Source of the DNA: Endozoicomonas sp.
GTDB lineage: Bacteria > Pseudomonadota > Gammaproteobacteria > Pseudomonadales > Endozoicomonadaceae
Direction of reading: 5' to 3'
DNA: 42,823 nucleotides
NCBI GenBank assembly: GCA_024509075.1
Contig: JAKROC010000007.1
Span: 1 to 42,823, forward strand
The notes beneath the pieces are model-generated. The model made no database searches. It was not told where the DNA came from and saw only the letters and a program-made list of their open reading frames with translations. Below, one piece after another: positions 19,038 to 28,665 of the stretch (within the stretch, counting starts at the first letter, position 1; the number at the start of each line of letters is the position of its first letter). A program made the translations under genes and the position numbers.

Positions 19038-20711
19038 ATGACTGCTACCGAAAAAGCCAGAAACTTTCTGGAACAGATTATTGAAAAAGATCTGGCCGAA
19101 GGCCGGGTCAGCCGTATCCATACCCGTTTTCCACCTGAACCCAACGGTTTTTTGCACGTTGGTCATGCAACGTCCATCTGCCTGAATTTTGGCTTGGCAG
19201 AAAAGTATCAGGGTGAATGCAACCTGCGCTTTGATGACACCAACCCGGAAAAAGAGGAGCAGGTGTATGTGGATGCCATTCAGGAAGACATTCGCTGGCT
19301 TGGATTTCAGTGGTCCGGTGAGGTGCGCTACGCCTCCAGCTATTTCGACACCTTTTATGAGTGGGCACTGCATTTGATTCGTGCAGGCAAAGCCTATGTG
19401 GATCATCAGGACGCGGAAACCATGCGCGTCAACCGGGGCGACTTTAACAAGCCCGGTATTGAGAGTCCGGATCGGAACAAAAGTATCGAACAAAACCTGG
19501 CCGAGTTTGAAAAGATGCGCGCCGGGGAGTATGACGAGGGCAAAGCGTCTCTGCGTGCCAGAATCGACATGCAAAGCCCGAACATGAATATGCGTGATCC
19601 GGTGTTGTACCGTATTCGCAAAGTGCCCCACCATCAGACGGGTGATAAATGGTGCATTTATCCGAGCTACGATTTTGCCCACGGTCAGGAAGACGCTATC
19701 GAGTACATCACGCATTCCATTTGTACTTTGGAGTTTCAGGATCACCGCCCACTGTATGAGTGGTTCCTGGACAATCTGCCGGTGCCGGCCAGACCGACGC
19801 AGTACGAATTTGCCCGCACCAATCTGAATTACACGGTCACCTCCAAGCGTAAGCTGAAAAAACTGGTGGACGAGGGTGTGGTCAATGGCTGGGATGATCC
19901 GCGTATGCCCACTGTCTCTGGCATGCGCCGACGTGGTTACACGCCAGCCGCCATCCGTCGTTTCTCTGAAATGGTCGGAGTCAGCCGTTCGGATGGCACT
20001 GCTGATGTTTCTATGCTTGAGCACGCCATTCGTGATGATCTGAACACCAACGCCGCTCGTGCCATGGCGGTGCTGTCACCGTTGAAGCTGGTGATTCAGA
20101 ACTTGCCTGAAGGGGAAGTACAGGAAATGACCGCTGCGGTTCACCCCAATCGCCCGGAGCTGGGTAGCAGAATCCTGCCGTTTACCCGGGACATTTATAT
20201 CGACCGGGAAGATTTTACCGAAGACACTTCGCTGTCGCGCAAAAAATTCAAGCGTCTGGTGATCGGCGATTATGTACGTCTGCGCAGCGCTTACGTCATT
20301 AAAGCCGACGAAGTTATTAAAGACGACAGCGGAAATATAGTTGAGGTGCGCGCCTCTTACGTGCCTGGCACCGTCGGTGAAGATCCACCGGAGGGCATTC
20401 GCCCGCGCGGCGTGATTCACTGGGTTTCCGCCAGCCACGGCAAACAGGCTGAGCTGCGTATTTATGACCGGTTATTCAGCCACCCGTCACCGGATCGGGG
20501 TGATGAGGATTTCCTGAGCCACATCAACCCAGGCTCCCTGAATGTGACTCAGGCGTGGGTTGAGCCGGCGCTGGTCAATGCGTCACCGGAAGAGTCGTTC
20601 CAGTTTGAGCGGGAAGGTTATTTTGTTGCTGATCGTTTTGATCACTCCCCGGAAAACCCTGTGTTCAACCTGACCATCGGGCTTAAGGATACCTGGGCCA
20701 ATAAAGTCTGA
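19038..20711 (+). CDS. glnS: Glutamine--tRNA ligase
   Basis: Class I synthetase that charges tRNA-Gln directly. It has 557 residues, close to the E. coli enzyme. The HIGH-type motif is PPEPNGFLHVGHA near residue 35, the KMSKS-type loop is VTSKRKLKKL, and the C-terminal two beta-barrel anticodon domains occupy about 340-555 (including DREDFTED and VHWVSA-like VIHWVSASHG). I prefer the ATG at 19038; a GTG two codons upstream (19032) is also possible. It is followed 21 bp later by cysS in the same operon. Presence of GlnRS means glutamine tRNA need not be made by transamidation. Confidence 0.98.
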   Translation: MTATEKARNFLEQIIEKDLAEGRVSRIHTRFPPEPNGFLHVGHATSICLNFGLAEKYQGECNLRFDDTNPEKEEQVYVDAIQEDIRWLGFQWSGEVRYASSYFDTFYEWALHLIRAGKAYVDHQDAETMRVNRGDFNKPGIESPDRNKSIEQNLAEFEKMRAGEYDEGKASLRARIDMQSPNMNMRDPVLYRIRKVPHHQTGDKWCIYPSYDFAHGQEDAIEYITHSICTLEFQDHRPLYEWFLDNLPVPARPTQYEFARTNLNYTVTSKRKLKKLVDEGVVNGWDDPRMPTVSGMRRRGYTPAAIRRFSEMVGVSRSDGTADVSMLEHAIRDDLNTNAARAMAVLSPLKLVIQNLPEGEVQEMTAAVHPNRPELGSRILPFTRDIYIDREDFTEDTSLSRKKFKRLVIGDYVRLRSAYVIKADEVIKDDSGNIVEVRASYVPGTVGEDPPEGIRPRGVIHWVSASHGKQAELRIYDRLFSHPSPDRGDEDFLSHINPGSLNVTQAWVEPALVNASPEESFQFEREGYFVADRFDHSPENPVFNLTIGLKDTWANKV

Positions 20712-20732
20712 AACAACGACAGGAAGGATAAA

Positions 20733-22115
20733 GTGCTGCAAATATATAACAGTCTGAGCCGTAAAAAGGAGCCTTTTACCCCTCTGGATGGTAACCATGT
20801 GCGTATGTACGTCTGCGGTATGACTGTGTACGACTACTGTCATATAGGTCATGCGCGCACCGTCACGGCTTTTGACGTGGTGGCCCGTTATCTGCGTGCC
20901 CGGGGTTATGACCTGACCTATGTGCGCAATATCACCGATGTGGATGACAAGATTATCCGTCGGGCGGCAGAAAATGGTGAAGATTTTTTAGCGCTGACTG
21001 AGTATATGGTGGCCGCCATGCGTGAGGACTTCCAGCGTCTGGGCAATTTGCCGCCGGATCAGGAGCCAAGGGCCACTGAGTTTGTCCCGCGTATGGTGAC
21101 CATGATCGAACAGCTAATCGAGAAGGGTTTTGCCTACGCGCCGGGCAATGGCGACGTCTATTACCGTGTGCACCGTTTTGCCGATTATGGTCAGCTTTCC
21201 GGCAAAGTGCTGGCTGAGCTGGAGGCTGGTGCCCGCATTGAGGTGGAAGAGCAGAAAGAAGACCCACTGGACTTTGTCCTGTGGAAAGCGGTCAAGCCCG
21301 GTGAGCCAAGCTGGTCATCCCCTTGGGGCGAAGGACGCCCGGGCTGGCACATTGAGTGCTCGGCCATGGGCAAGAGTTGCCTGGGCGATACCTTCGACAT
21401 TCACGGTGGCGGCTCAGACCTGATCTTCCCGCACCATGAGAATGAGATTGCCCAGAGCGAGGCGTGTAATGGTGCCCGTTTCGTCAACACCTGGATGCAC
21501 TCCGGAGCAATCCGTGTTGATAACGTCAAGATGTCCAAAAGCCTGAACAACTTTTTCACCATTCGTGAGGTGCTGGAGCAGTACGATAATGAAGTAGTGC
21601 GCTACTTCATGATCTCCAGTCATTATCGCAGCCCGATCAACTACTCAGAAGACAGTTTGAAAGAAGCGGGTGTGCGGCTTGAGCGACTTTACACGGCGCT
21701 GAAGGGGCTGGATCTCTCTGGGGTTGATCCGGTGGCAGACAGTGAGTTTGAGCAGCGCTTTTTTCGGGCAATGGACGACGACTTCAATACGCCAGAAGCC
21801 TTGGCGGTGCTATTTGAGTTGGTGCGACATCTGAACACAGTGCGAATCCAGGACATCAGCGCCGCTCTGCCGTTGGCGGCCCTGTTGGTTAAACTGGGTG
21901 GCATCCTGGGTGTTTTGCAGCGTCGTCCTGAGTCATTCTTGCAATCTGGCGCCGATGTTGACGAGGCCTGGATTGAATCAATGATTGAGCAGCGAGTGGC
22001 AGCGAAAAAGGGTCGCGATTTCGCCACTGCCGATCGGATTCGTGACGAGCTGGCGGCGCAGGGCATTGTCCTGCAAGACAGCCGGGATGGGACGACTTGG
22101 CAGATAGAGCGTTGA
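20733..22115 (+). CDS. cysS: Cysteine--tRNA ligase
   Basis: Class I synthetase charging tRNA-Cys. It has 460 residues, the family's usual length. Zinc ligands are visible as the cysteine in [10 protein letters not shown], the cysteine in HIECSAMG and the histidine/glutamate of [15 protein letters not shown] is CHIGHAR, KMSKS is VKMSKSLNN. The C-terminal DALR-like helical domain ends with [23 protein letters not shown]. It starts with GTG at 20733, preceded by AGGAAGG, and begins MLQIYNSL as in homologues. It is downstream of glnS, and a small stem-loop follows. Confidence 0.98.
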   Translation: MLQIYNSLSRKKEPFTPLDGNHVRMYVCGMTVYDYCHIGHARTVTAFDVVARYLRARGYDLTYVRNITDVDDKIIRRAAENGEDFLALTEYMVAAMREDFQRLGNLPPDQEPRATEFVPRMVTMIEQLIEKGFAYAPGNGDVYYRVHRFADYGQLSGKVLAELEAGARIEVEEQKEDPLDFVLWKAVKPGEPSWSSPWGEGRPGWHIECSAMGKSCLGDTFDIHGGGSDLIFPHHENEIAQSEACNGARFVNTWMHSGAIRVDNVKMSKSLNNFFTIREVLEQYDNEVVRYFMISSHYRSPINYSEDSLKEAGVRLERLYTALKGLDLSGVDPVADSEFEQRFFRAMDDDFNTPEALAVLFELVRHLNTVRIQDISAALPLAALLVKLGGILGVLQRRPESFLQSGADVDEAWIESMIEQRVAAKKGRDFATADRIRDELAAQGIVLQDSRDGTTWQIER

Positions 22116-22125
22116 TCGTGTTCCG

Positions 22126-22142
22126 GACAGACTTTGTCTGTC
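22126..22142 (+). terminator. Stem-loop downstream of glnS-cysS
   Basis: A perfect 7-bp stem GACAGAC / GTCTGTC with loop TTT lies 11 bp after the cysS stop. The following bases are TCTTGAC, only weakly T-rich, so termination strength is uncertain. Confidence 0.4.
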
Positions 22143-22237
22143 TCTTGACTCTGCCAGCGCTGGGCACCAGGCCCTCTGTTTCAACAAAATCGTCTGGCAC
22201 CGATGCCTGATGGGATGGGAAGTTTTGCCGAGGACGC

Positions 22238-23788
22238 TTAACTGACCGTGTCACCGCCAGCAGGTATCAACTGAACATCTTTGCCACGGATGGCAATGAT
22301 GTCATCTGGGGAGTCATCAGCCCTGAAACCTTCAAGGCCAATTTCGATAACGTATCCTGTCAACCCTTCCTTATCAAACGATAGCTTACAATGAACGGCA
22401 CTAAATAGTCGTTTCAGCTCGTCAAAGCCCAGGTTTCTGTGCGGTTCAGGAATTTCAAACAAGAACTTGATATAACGGTTCTTATTCTCAATCTTGTGCA
22501 TTGCCCGGCAACTGGTGCGTTTATTCCAGCGCAACACTTTGCCCTTGACAGGGGTTGAGCCCAGGTTATTGAGATAATCAACGATCTCCCTGAGCTCTCT
22601 GGTCAATATGACAATGTTGGTTTTTTTGTGTTTGATGGCGGCACATTGCAGACTAATGGGAATTCGACAGGGCTCACCGGTCTGGTCACGCAAGTTAAGA
22701 AAATCATTCGGTGAGAGGTTATAAACGTACTGGTGCAGACGGTTAGTATTCAGTTGTAACTGCCCGTGAATGTGAAACTTACTGACTGAACTCCGGGCCA
22801 AAACAGGGCGGTGACTGCTGTTTAGTCGAAAGCGGAATTTGATCTGTACCTGTGGACAGTCTGGTAATGAAAAAAAGCCCAGACAGTTATCACCATCAGC
22901 TGAGATGTACAGTATCTCCCCCAATACATGCCTACCCTGGTGGTAGAGCAGCCATTGTACCAGCATTCTCTGAAGGTCATGGTGAGCTGGGCGGTTTAGC
23001 TGTCCACCCCATGGTTGAAAGCAGCAATTTCTGACAAATCCTGAAGCACCGAAGCCACCAGGGATGCAGAGGAGGTAAACGGGTTGACAGGCAGCTGGTG
23101 CTGAACCTTGCGACAATTCAGCGCCATAAGGTCTATCAGGCAGATGGTTGTTTGTGCGGTGTTGACCAGCAGGATTTTGTACGAATACTGTCGTTTGGTT
23201 GCTGCTCTCTGGAAGTATCAGGCCTGGTGGTGGATGGTAAGGTGGATTGACACTCCGGGGACTAAAAAGTACAGGCCACTGATGGTGTGGCTCCATTGGA
23301 TAGATATCATGTCGCTGCCGTTGGGCTGAAGGGGATTGCTGATGGGCAATCTGAGGGGCAGGGTGTCGGGGCATGGAATTATGCGCACCGCTGAACGAAG
23401 GAGTTATTTGAACGGTGGGCTTCGGGAAACATTGCATGGCTCCGGAAGGGGCAGGGGGGTGAGCTGTCTGATTCGTGCTGACGTGGACACCGGCGGTAAG
23501 TGGATAAGGTGTTGTCTGAGTTATTTGAGTCGGGGAGTAGCGTATGCCGCTGGAATAAGGTGTTGTCTGAGTTATTTGAGTCGGGAAGTAGCGTATGCCG
23601 CTGGGATAAGGTGTTGGCTGAGTTATTTGAGTCGGGAGGTAGCGCATGCCACTGGAGTGAGGCATCGCCCAGGCTAATGGATTCTGAGAGTACATCACAC
23701 TGTTGGCAGGAGGAGTTGGTGGGGCTGTCGGAGCCGAAGGAGAGAACTCGCCGTAAAAAGTTGGAGTTGCTTGGGCTGTCGGAATCAT
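22238..23788 (-). CDS. Hypothetical protein, proline-rich N-terminus with three 17-residue repeats
   Basis: A 516-residue protein that I do not recognise. Residues 1-200 are low-complexity, rich in Pro, Ser, Thr and Gln, and look disordered. Residues 46-96 are three tandem 17-residue units of the pattern SG(M/I)RY-x-PTQITQ-x-TPY-x. From about 215 the sequence becomes globular: a cysteine-containing part (SAPAACQPVYLLCIPGG), then strands such as QVQIKFRFRLNSSHRP, and a C-terminal region of mixed strands and helices (TNIVILTRELREIVDYLNN, NLGFDELKRLFSAVHCKL). There is no signal peptide or membrane helix. No strong ribosome binding site precedes the ATG at 23788, so the start is uncertain. The layout, a disordered repeat head plus an orphan globular tail, is seen in secreted or surface-active proteins, but nothing here proves export. 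Confidence 0.65.
   Translation of the reverse strand: MIPTAQATPTFYGEFSPSAPTAPPTPPANSVMYSQNPLAWAMPHSSGMRYLPTQITQPTPYPSGIRYFPTQITQTTPYSSGIRYSPTQITQTTPYPLTAGVHVSTNQTAHPPAPSGAMQCFPKPTVQITPSFSGAHNSMPRHPAPQIAHQQSPSAQRQRHDIYPMEPHHQWPVLFSPRSVNPPYHPPPGLILPESSNQTTVFVQNPAGQHRTNNHLPDRPYGAELSQGSAPAACQPVYLLCIPGGFGASGFVRNCCFQPWGGQLNRPAHHDLQRMLVQWLLYHQGRHVLGEILYISADGDNCLGFFSLPDCPQVQIKFRFRLNSSHRPVLARSSVSKFHIHGQLQLNTNRLHQYVYNLSPNDFLNLRDQTGEPCRIPISLQCAAIKHKKTNIVILTRELREIVDYLNNLGSTPVKGKVLRWNKRTSCRAMHKIENKNRYIKFLFEIPEPHRNLGFDELKRLFSAVHCKLSFDKEGLTGYVIEIGLEGFRADDSPDDIIAIRGKDVQLIPAGGDTVS
23501..23653. repeat. Three 51-bp tandem repeats inside the proline-rich gene
   Basis: Units at 23603-23653, 23552-23602 and 23501-23551 share GGTGTTG, CTGAGTTATTTGAGTCGGG and AGTAGCGTATGCC. 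They encode the 17-residue units and keep the frame. Confidence 0.9.
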
Positions 23789-23895
23789 TGTGTTGTTATC
23801 TGTTCTGGTTGATCAACGCTCAACTCTAGCCCAATTGCCGCTGGTCACAACAAGAACTGCCAGGCAGCTGCGCTTGACAGCCCCCTGGCATTGGA

Positions 23896-25308
23896 TCAGG
23901 AAACCATTTTGATCGGTTGCGCCCTGGCATGAACAGCCAGGCCACCGAGGGATGTTTCCCGATATTTCGCCTGCAAGTCAAGGCCAGTGCGATACATGGT
24001 TTCAATGCAACTGTCGAGAGAGACTGCATGGCTGCCATCACCACGGATGGCTAGGCGAGCAGCAGTAATGGCCTTGATGGCCGCCATTCCGTTACGCTCA
24101 ATACAGGGAATCTGCACCAGCCCGGCAATGGGATCACAAGTCATGCCCAAGTGGTGCTCCATGCCGATTTCCGCAGCATTTTCCACCTGTTCCATGGAAG
24201 CGCCCTGAACTGCAGCCAAGCCTGCCGCAGCCATTGAGCAGGCAGAACCAACTTCGGCCTGACAACCCGCTTCAGCACCAGAAATAGTCGCATTCATTTT
24301 AATCAGCGCACCAATGGCCGCAGCAGTGGCGAGAAAATCCCGGATGCCTTGCTGGTTGTTGGTACTTATGTATCGGTTATAGTAAGCCAGTGTCGCAGGA
24401 ATCACGCCGGCAGCACCGTTTGTCGGGGCTGTCACCACTCGTCCACCACAGGCATTTTCTTCGTTAACCGCCATGGCAAAGAGTGTTACCCAGTCCATGA
24501 TGACGAAGTGATCGAGCAAGATGCTGACGGAATTTTCGGTCAGCTTTTGATGCAGATCCGGTGCACGACGCTTCAGGCCACTGACGGGCAGGGTGCCTTC
24601 CATACGTAGCCCGCGCTCAATACAGGCATTCATCACCTCCCAGATGGCGTCAATTTTGCTGTTGACCAGCTCAAAGTCACCACCGTGGCGAGCCACTTCG
24701 TTGGCGATAGTCAGTTGGGCGATGGTCATATTGTGCTGATGGCACAGCTCGAGCAACTCGGTGGCACTTTTGAACGGATAAGGTACGGGTTCTTCAATGG
24801 TTGCAGCATTGCTGCCAGTGTTTTGTATCTGGTTGAATTCATCGGCACAGACGATAAAACCGCCGCCAATTGACAGATAGGATTTATAGTAAACGACAAT
24901 GCCATTACTGTCTGAGGCAAAAATACGCAGGCCATTTGGGTGCTCGGGCAGGGTTTCACCATTGTGAAAGATTAAGTGCTCATCATAGTCAAAGGTCACT
25001 TGGTGTTTACCAGCAAGCTTGAGCACTTTGCTGATTTTGATGTCAGCAAAAATCTGATCGGCTTCGTCGGGGTTGATGGTGTCTGGACGATAACCGGCCA
25101 GACCGAGGAGAGTTGCCTTGTCAGTACTGTGGCCAACGCCAGTCAGGGCCAGCGAGCCGTACAGTCCAATACGCACAGAGGCAATGCTCGGCAGTACCCC
25201 TTTTTGTTCCAGTTCGTTCAGGAAGCGATGGCCTGCCCACATTGGTCCGACCGTGTGGGAGCTTGACGGGCCAATGCCTGTCTTGAAAATATCAAAAATG
25301 CTGAGCAT
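23896..25308 (-). CDS. sdaA: L-serine ammonia-lyase (L-serine dehydratase)
   Basis: An iron-sulfur enzyme that deaminates L-serine to pyruvate and ammonia. It has 470 residues, the one-chain type with a beta domain followed by the alpha domain. The beta domain opens with [21 protein letters not shown]. Alpha-domain cysteines for the [4Fe-4S] cluster are seen in [16 protein letters not shown] and [14 protein letters not shown]. The [19 protein letters not shown] segment is also typical. It follows the serine transporter gene on the minus strand, 184 bp apart with a stem-loop between, so uptake and deamination of serine are genetically joined. The choice between sdaA and sdaB is not possible from sequence alone. 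Confidence 0.95.
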   Translation of the reverse strand: MLSIFDIFKTGIGPSSSHTVGPMWAGHRFLNELEQKGVLPSIASVRIGLYGSLALTGVGHSTDKATLLGLAGYRPDTINPDEADQIFADIKISKVLKLAGKHQVTFDYDEHLIFHNGETLPEHPNGLRIFASDSNGIVVYYKSYLSIGGGFIVCADEFNQIQNTGSNAATIEEPVPYPFKSATELLELCHQHNMTIAQLTIANEVARHGGDFELVNSKIDAIWEVMNACIERGLRMEGTLPVSGLKRRAPDLHQKLTENSVSILLDHFVIMDWVTLFAMAVNEENACGGRVVTAPTNGAAGVIPATLAYYNRYISTNNQQGIRDFLATAAAIGALIKMNATISGAEAGCQAEVGSACSMAAAGLAAVQGASMEQVENAAEIGMEHHLGMTCDPIAGLVQIPCIERNGMAAIKAITAARLAIRGDGSHAVSLDSCIETMYRTGLDLQAKYRETSLGGLAVHARAQPIKMVS

Positions 25309-25439
25309 GGTTATTTTGACTCTATGAAGAAGTTAAAAATGACGGCCATTGAGTGATGTCTTGCGCGACTGTGTGGCCATTGGCCTGACAGAGTGGGGTA
25401 TTGTTGTATTGTGCCGCTATTTTTCATGTGCTGACAGTG

Positions 25440-25463
25440 CGGGAGTGCAATTGGCACTCCCGA
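25440..25463 (-). other. Intercistronic stem-loop between the serine transporter and sdaA
   Basis: A perfect 9-bp stem CGGGAGTGC / GCACTCCCG with loop AATTG lies 30 bp after the transporter stop, and 130 bp before sdaA. No T-run follows on the minus strand. It may stabilise the upstream message or partly end transcription, giving unequal expression of the two genes. Confidence 0.5.
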
Positions 25464-25492
25464 TTTACCGCAGTGTTGCACGTATTATTTCA

Positions 25493-26758
25493 TTACATCA
25501 ACTGGGAAGTGATGAAGCCGGTAATGGCGATTAAACCCATCACGACGGTGAAGATGTTGGCTTTGCTGCGGTACTGGTTCATTGACGGTACAGCACGAGT
25601 CGCATAAACCGGCAAAATGAAAAGAATCACTGCCAGGATTGGTGCCACCAGAGATTCAATCATGCCCATAACACTGACGTTGGCGTAGGCAACTGCCCAG
25701 ACGCTTAGCGTGATAAAAACAATGATTCCCTTGTCAATGGCTTTCATATTCACTGTCTTGCCAGCAGCTTTGGCGCGGTTGACGATTATGCCTTGCAGAC
25801 CTTCGCGGGTACCCATGTAGTGGCCGAAGAAGGAGGACGAAATGGCCACAATGGCAACCACTTGTGCCAGCCAGGCGAAAATCTGGTTGTCAGTGCGCTC
25901 AGCAAAGATTGACAAAATCGGCAGGTTCGCGGCTTTGGCTGCTAGCAGTTCAGCAGGCGACAGAGTTAGTACACAGCTATAAACAAAGAACATGGTAAAA
26001 CCAACCAGCATCATGGTGGTACGCAACAAGGTCTTACTGGTTTGAGGCTCAGTATTATCACCTAGCTCTTTCCGGTAGGCACCAGCGAATGTCGAGATCG
26101 CTGGCGAATGGTTAAAGGCAAATACCAGCACCGGAATGGTCAGAAAAACGGTTTTCAGGAAGTCACCGGGAGTGACAGAGGCATCAAACTGAGCCGTATT
26201 CCACTGCGGGATCAGGTAGAGTGACGTACCCAGCAGAACAGCAATCAGCGGATAAACGATGGCGTTAGTCACTTTCAAGACTGTTTTCTGACCAGCAATC
26301 ATGACGCTGACCATCGCTGCCACCAGAACAAAACTGAGAATGGCCCGGTTTGGCTGTTCCATGCCCAACTGATTCACCATCAAAGAGCTGACGGTGTTGG
26401 TAATGCCAATGCCATAGATCAGCAAAATAGGATAGATCGACGCAAAGTAACCGAACGTAATCAGGCTGCCAGCTTTCTGGCCAAAATGTTCCGTAACGGT
26501 TTCGGTGATATTGGCATTGGGGTTTTTAGACGACAGACACAGACGATTCAGGCCGCGGTGTGCCAGGAAGGTCATAGGGCCAATCAAGATGGTCATCAGA
26601 ATCAATGGCCAGATTCCGCCAAGACCGGCATTGATGGGCAAAAACAAAACGCCAGCACCAATGGCTGTACCAAACAGGGTTAGCATCCATTCGGTATCGC
26701 GTTTTGTCCAGGAAGTCCTACTCTCTACCGGTGGTGCCTGAGATATTGTTTGTGTCAT
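25493..26758 (-). CDS. sdaC: Serine/threonine transporter of the HAAAP family (SdaC-like)
   Basis: Inner-membrane proton-coupled amino-acid permease, 421 residues with about eleven hydrophobic helices. The N-terminal substrate-site segment FGTAIGAGVLFLPINAG is the hallmark of hydroxy/aromatic amino-acid permeases, followed by FLAHRGLNRLCLSSKNPNANI. Features such as FGYFASIYPILLIYGIGITNT and ASSFFGHYMGTREGLQG-like SSSFFGHYMGTREGLQGI match the SdaC/TdcC branch. Its partner sdaA downstream supports serine as the substrate. A candidate FNR-type site lies upstream. The ATG at 26758 is a good start. Confidence 0.93.
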   Translation of the reverse strand: MTQTISQAPPVESRTSWTKRDTEWMLTLFGTAIGAGVLFLPINAGLGGIWPLILMTILIGPMTFLAHRGLNRLCLSSKNPNANITETVTEHFGQKAGSLITFGYFASIYPILLIYGIGITNTVSSLMVNQLGMEQPNRAILSFVLVAAMVSVMIAGQKTVLKVTNAIVYPLIAVLLGTSLYLIPQWNTAQFDASVTPGDFLKTVFLTIPVLVFAFNHSPAISTFAGAYRKELGDNTEPQTSKTLLRTTMMLVGFTMFFVYSCVLTLSPAELLAAKAANLPILSIFAERTDNQIFAWLAQVVAIVAISSSFFGHYMGTREGLQGIIVNRAKAAGKTVNMKAIDKGIIVFITLSVWAVAYANVSVMGMIESLVAPILAVILFILPVYATRAVPSMNQYRSKANIFTVVMGLIAITGFITSQLM

Positions 26759-26822
26759 ATGTCATATCCAATTTGAGTGAAAAAATTGATCCTGACTCTA
26801 CAAAAAACACGTGCCGGTTTTT

Positions 26823-26836
26823 ATGATGTAAATCAA
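26823..26836. promoter_or_regulatory. FNR/Anr-like box upstream of sdaC
   Basis: ATGATGTAAATCAA differs from the FNR consensus TTGAT-N4-ATCAA at only one base. It lies 65-78 bp upstream of the sdaC start codon, a plausible distance for activation. The iron-sulfur enzyme SdaA is downstream, so oxygen-responsive control is reasonable, but this is inference. Confidence 0.45.
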
Positions 26837-26865
26837 GCTGTGTGTTATTTTTGTAATTGCTTACT

Positions 26866-27011
26866 TATACCCAAAGGATTTCAAGTTGATTCGAGGCGGC
26901 AAATGAGTGAGGCCCCGGGAGCATAGAAATACTATGTGACCAGGGTGAGCGAATACCCTAAAGGGCACAAGTGCAGCCAACAAAGTAGCAACATGAAAGG
27001 CGACGGGTATA
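26866..27011 (+). repeat. TATACCC-family palindromic repeat, long form (146 bp)
   Basis: It begins TATACCCAAAGGATTTCAAG and ends CGACGGGTATA, with imperfect inverted arms sharing TATACCC and TTTCA(A/T)GTTG. It carries an extra ACCCTAAAGGGCACAAG-type segment that the short forms lack. It stands directly upstream of the insertion sequence that begins near 27041. Confidence 0.85.
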
Positions 27012-27040
27012 TCTCAGGTAAAAGCGCCCATTTTAAGTGT

Positions 27041-28665
27041 GTTACCCCTGAATTCTGGAGCTGCGTGGAATGGACCTGTGGTCTTGAGCAGTGCCAAGGC
27101 AATGTTCTGTTAATAATTACAGCGCTGGCATCAATCTTGAGAGGGGGTTTCGAGCAGCAATTCCCGATGAATTCTGGAGCCTAACTGGTACAAGGCTCTC
27201 AGAGGAGGCAACAAAATCGTATCCGCACAATTTTTCGTCTAAAATTGTTCTCTACTAAGTCATCGTCGTTGGATCAATAATGGGTACATTAGCACAGGAA
27301 AAAATCAGGCAATTCAGTGCTACTTATCTTATAAAAACCGTTTCTGAATGCTTTAAAAAAATACCTGATCACCGACCCAATAAGTGCATTATTCCATTTA
27401 CAAATTTTCTAAAATCTGCTTTTGCCATGATGCATTTAAAGTGTGATTCACTGCTAGCTTTTGATAAGGAAAGATTTGAAAAAGTAAACTCCTATAACCT
27501 CAAAAAACTTTATCTTGTTAAAGATGGTACTGTGCCTTCTGACACAAGAATGAGAGAAGTTCTTGACCCTGTAGATCCTATCGAGTTTAAGACTCCCTTT
27601 AAGAAGCTATTCAATATTGTTCAGCGTAATGGTGCGCTTAAAGGCTTCGAGTTTAAATGTGGCAAGCTAAAAGATCATTATCTTCTTCCTGTTGATGGCA
27701 CTGGCCTTTTTTATTCAGGATCCTGTCGCTGTGATGACTGTTGCATCATTAACAAAGGCAAAAAGAATGAAGCTTATTATCACAATATTATGGGTGGGTG
27801 CATTGTCCACCCAACCCAAAAAACTGTGCTTCCTTTAGCCCCCGAAGCTATTTGTAAACAAGATGGAACAACAAAAAATGATTGTGAGAAAGTGGCTATC
27901 CGACGCTTTCTGGCTCAGGTAAAACACGACCATCCACAACTAAAACTGATCATTCTTCTTGATGGCTTATACGCTGACAACCCTACCATTGCTCTGATCA
28001 GGGAGTATGGCTGGCACTTTATTATCGTCGCAAAAGATGGTAACCATGTGTCGCTTATTGAGGCCATGAATGAGCTTTATGATCAAGGTGTAGTTAAGCA
28101 TCATACCATTGTTGATAAACAGAAAAATACAACTCACAGGTTTCGCTATGCAAACAATGTGACCCTGAATCTTCAAGATGTTGCAGAGCAGGTCAATGTC
28201 CTGGATTATATTGAAACTGATAAATATGGTAATTCGCATGTTTGGTGCTGGATAACCGATATTGAATTAACCGAGAATACTGTTGAGTCTGTCATGAGAG
28301 GAGGCCGTTGTAGATGGCATATTGAGAATCAAACGTTTAACACCCTGAAGAACAAAGGCTATCAACTTGAGCACAGCTATGATCATGGTGAATATCACCT
28401 GGCTACGAACTTCGCCTACCTTACATTCCTTGCTTTTCTTGTGGATCAAATCCAGGAATTGGCTTGCCCACGATTTCAACAAGCTTTAAATAAACCAGCG
28501 AAGCCAACACGGAAACGATTGTGGAAAAAATTTCCAGCTTATTTCTTACTTTGCTGATTGATAGTTGGGATGATTTGTTTGATGCAATTGCACACGGATC
28601 AAAGGCCCAAAAACTGGAGTTTGATACTTCGTAACATCATAAAATAGCCAGGAATTCAGGGTTAG
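27041..28665 (+). mobile_element. Insertion sequence with imperfect inverted ends
   Basis: The left end (27041-27060) reads TTACCCCTGAATTCTGG and the right end (28648-28665), reverse-complemented, reads CTAACCCTGAATTCCTGG, so the ends match as inverted repeats of about 16 bp. A further GATGAATTCTGGAGC block lies inside the left end near 27164. One transposase gene fills the interior. I could not define a target duplication, and the exact outer base at each end is uncertain. Confidence 0.7.
27280..28557 (+). CDS. DDE transposase (IS4/ISNCY-like)
   Basis: A 425-residue intact transposase. The N-terminus has CFKKIPDHRPNKC and FLKSAFAMMHLKCDSLLAFD, typical of a family often filed under ISNCY or IS4-like. 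The catalytic acids appear as D in PVDGTGLF, D in IILLDGLYAD and E in WHIENQTFNTLKNKGY. A CRCDDCC cysteine cluster lies near residue 150. No frameshift or stop interrupts it, so the element may be active. Base composition is AT-richer than the flanking genes. The ATG at 27280 is the first in-frame start; no clear ribosome binding site is seen, which is common for transposases. Confidence 0.93.
   Translation: MGTLAQEKIRQFSATYLIKTVSECFKKIPDHRPNKCIIPFTNFLKSAFAMMHLKCDSLLAFDKERFEKVNSYNLKKLYLVKDGTVPSDTRMREVLDPVDPIEFKTPFKKLFNIVQRNGALKGFEFKCGKLKDHYLLPVDGTGLFYSGSCRCDDCCIINKGKKNEAYYHNIMGGCIVHPTQKTVLPLAPEAICKQDGTTKNDCEKVAIRRFLAQVKHDHPQLKLIILLDGLYADNPTIALIREYGWHFIIVAKDGNHVSLIEAMNELYDQGVVKHHTIVDKQKNTTHRFRYANNVTLNLQDVAEQVNVLDYIETDKYGNSHVWCWITDIELTENTVESVMRGGRCRWHIENQTFNTLKNKGYQLEHSYDHGEYHLATNFAYLTFLAFLVDQIQELACPRFQQALNKPAKPTRKRLWKKFPAYFLLC

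Noticed and set aside
19029..20024. 331-codon minus-strand frame opposite glnS
   Set aside because: It lies wholly inside the conserved synthetase gene and resembles no protein family.
23501..23653. CRISPR array
   Set aside because: The three 51-bp units are contiguous with no unique spacers and encode in-frame peptide repeats.
23336..23829. Plus-strand open frames across the 51-bp repeats, with a repeated LSELFESGSSVC phrase
   Set aside because: Open because the repeats have no stop in several frames. The minus-strand frame is much longer and continues into a globular domain, so it is preferred, though the plus-strand frames cannot be fully excluded.
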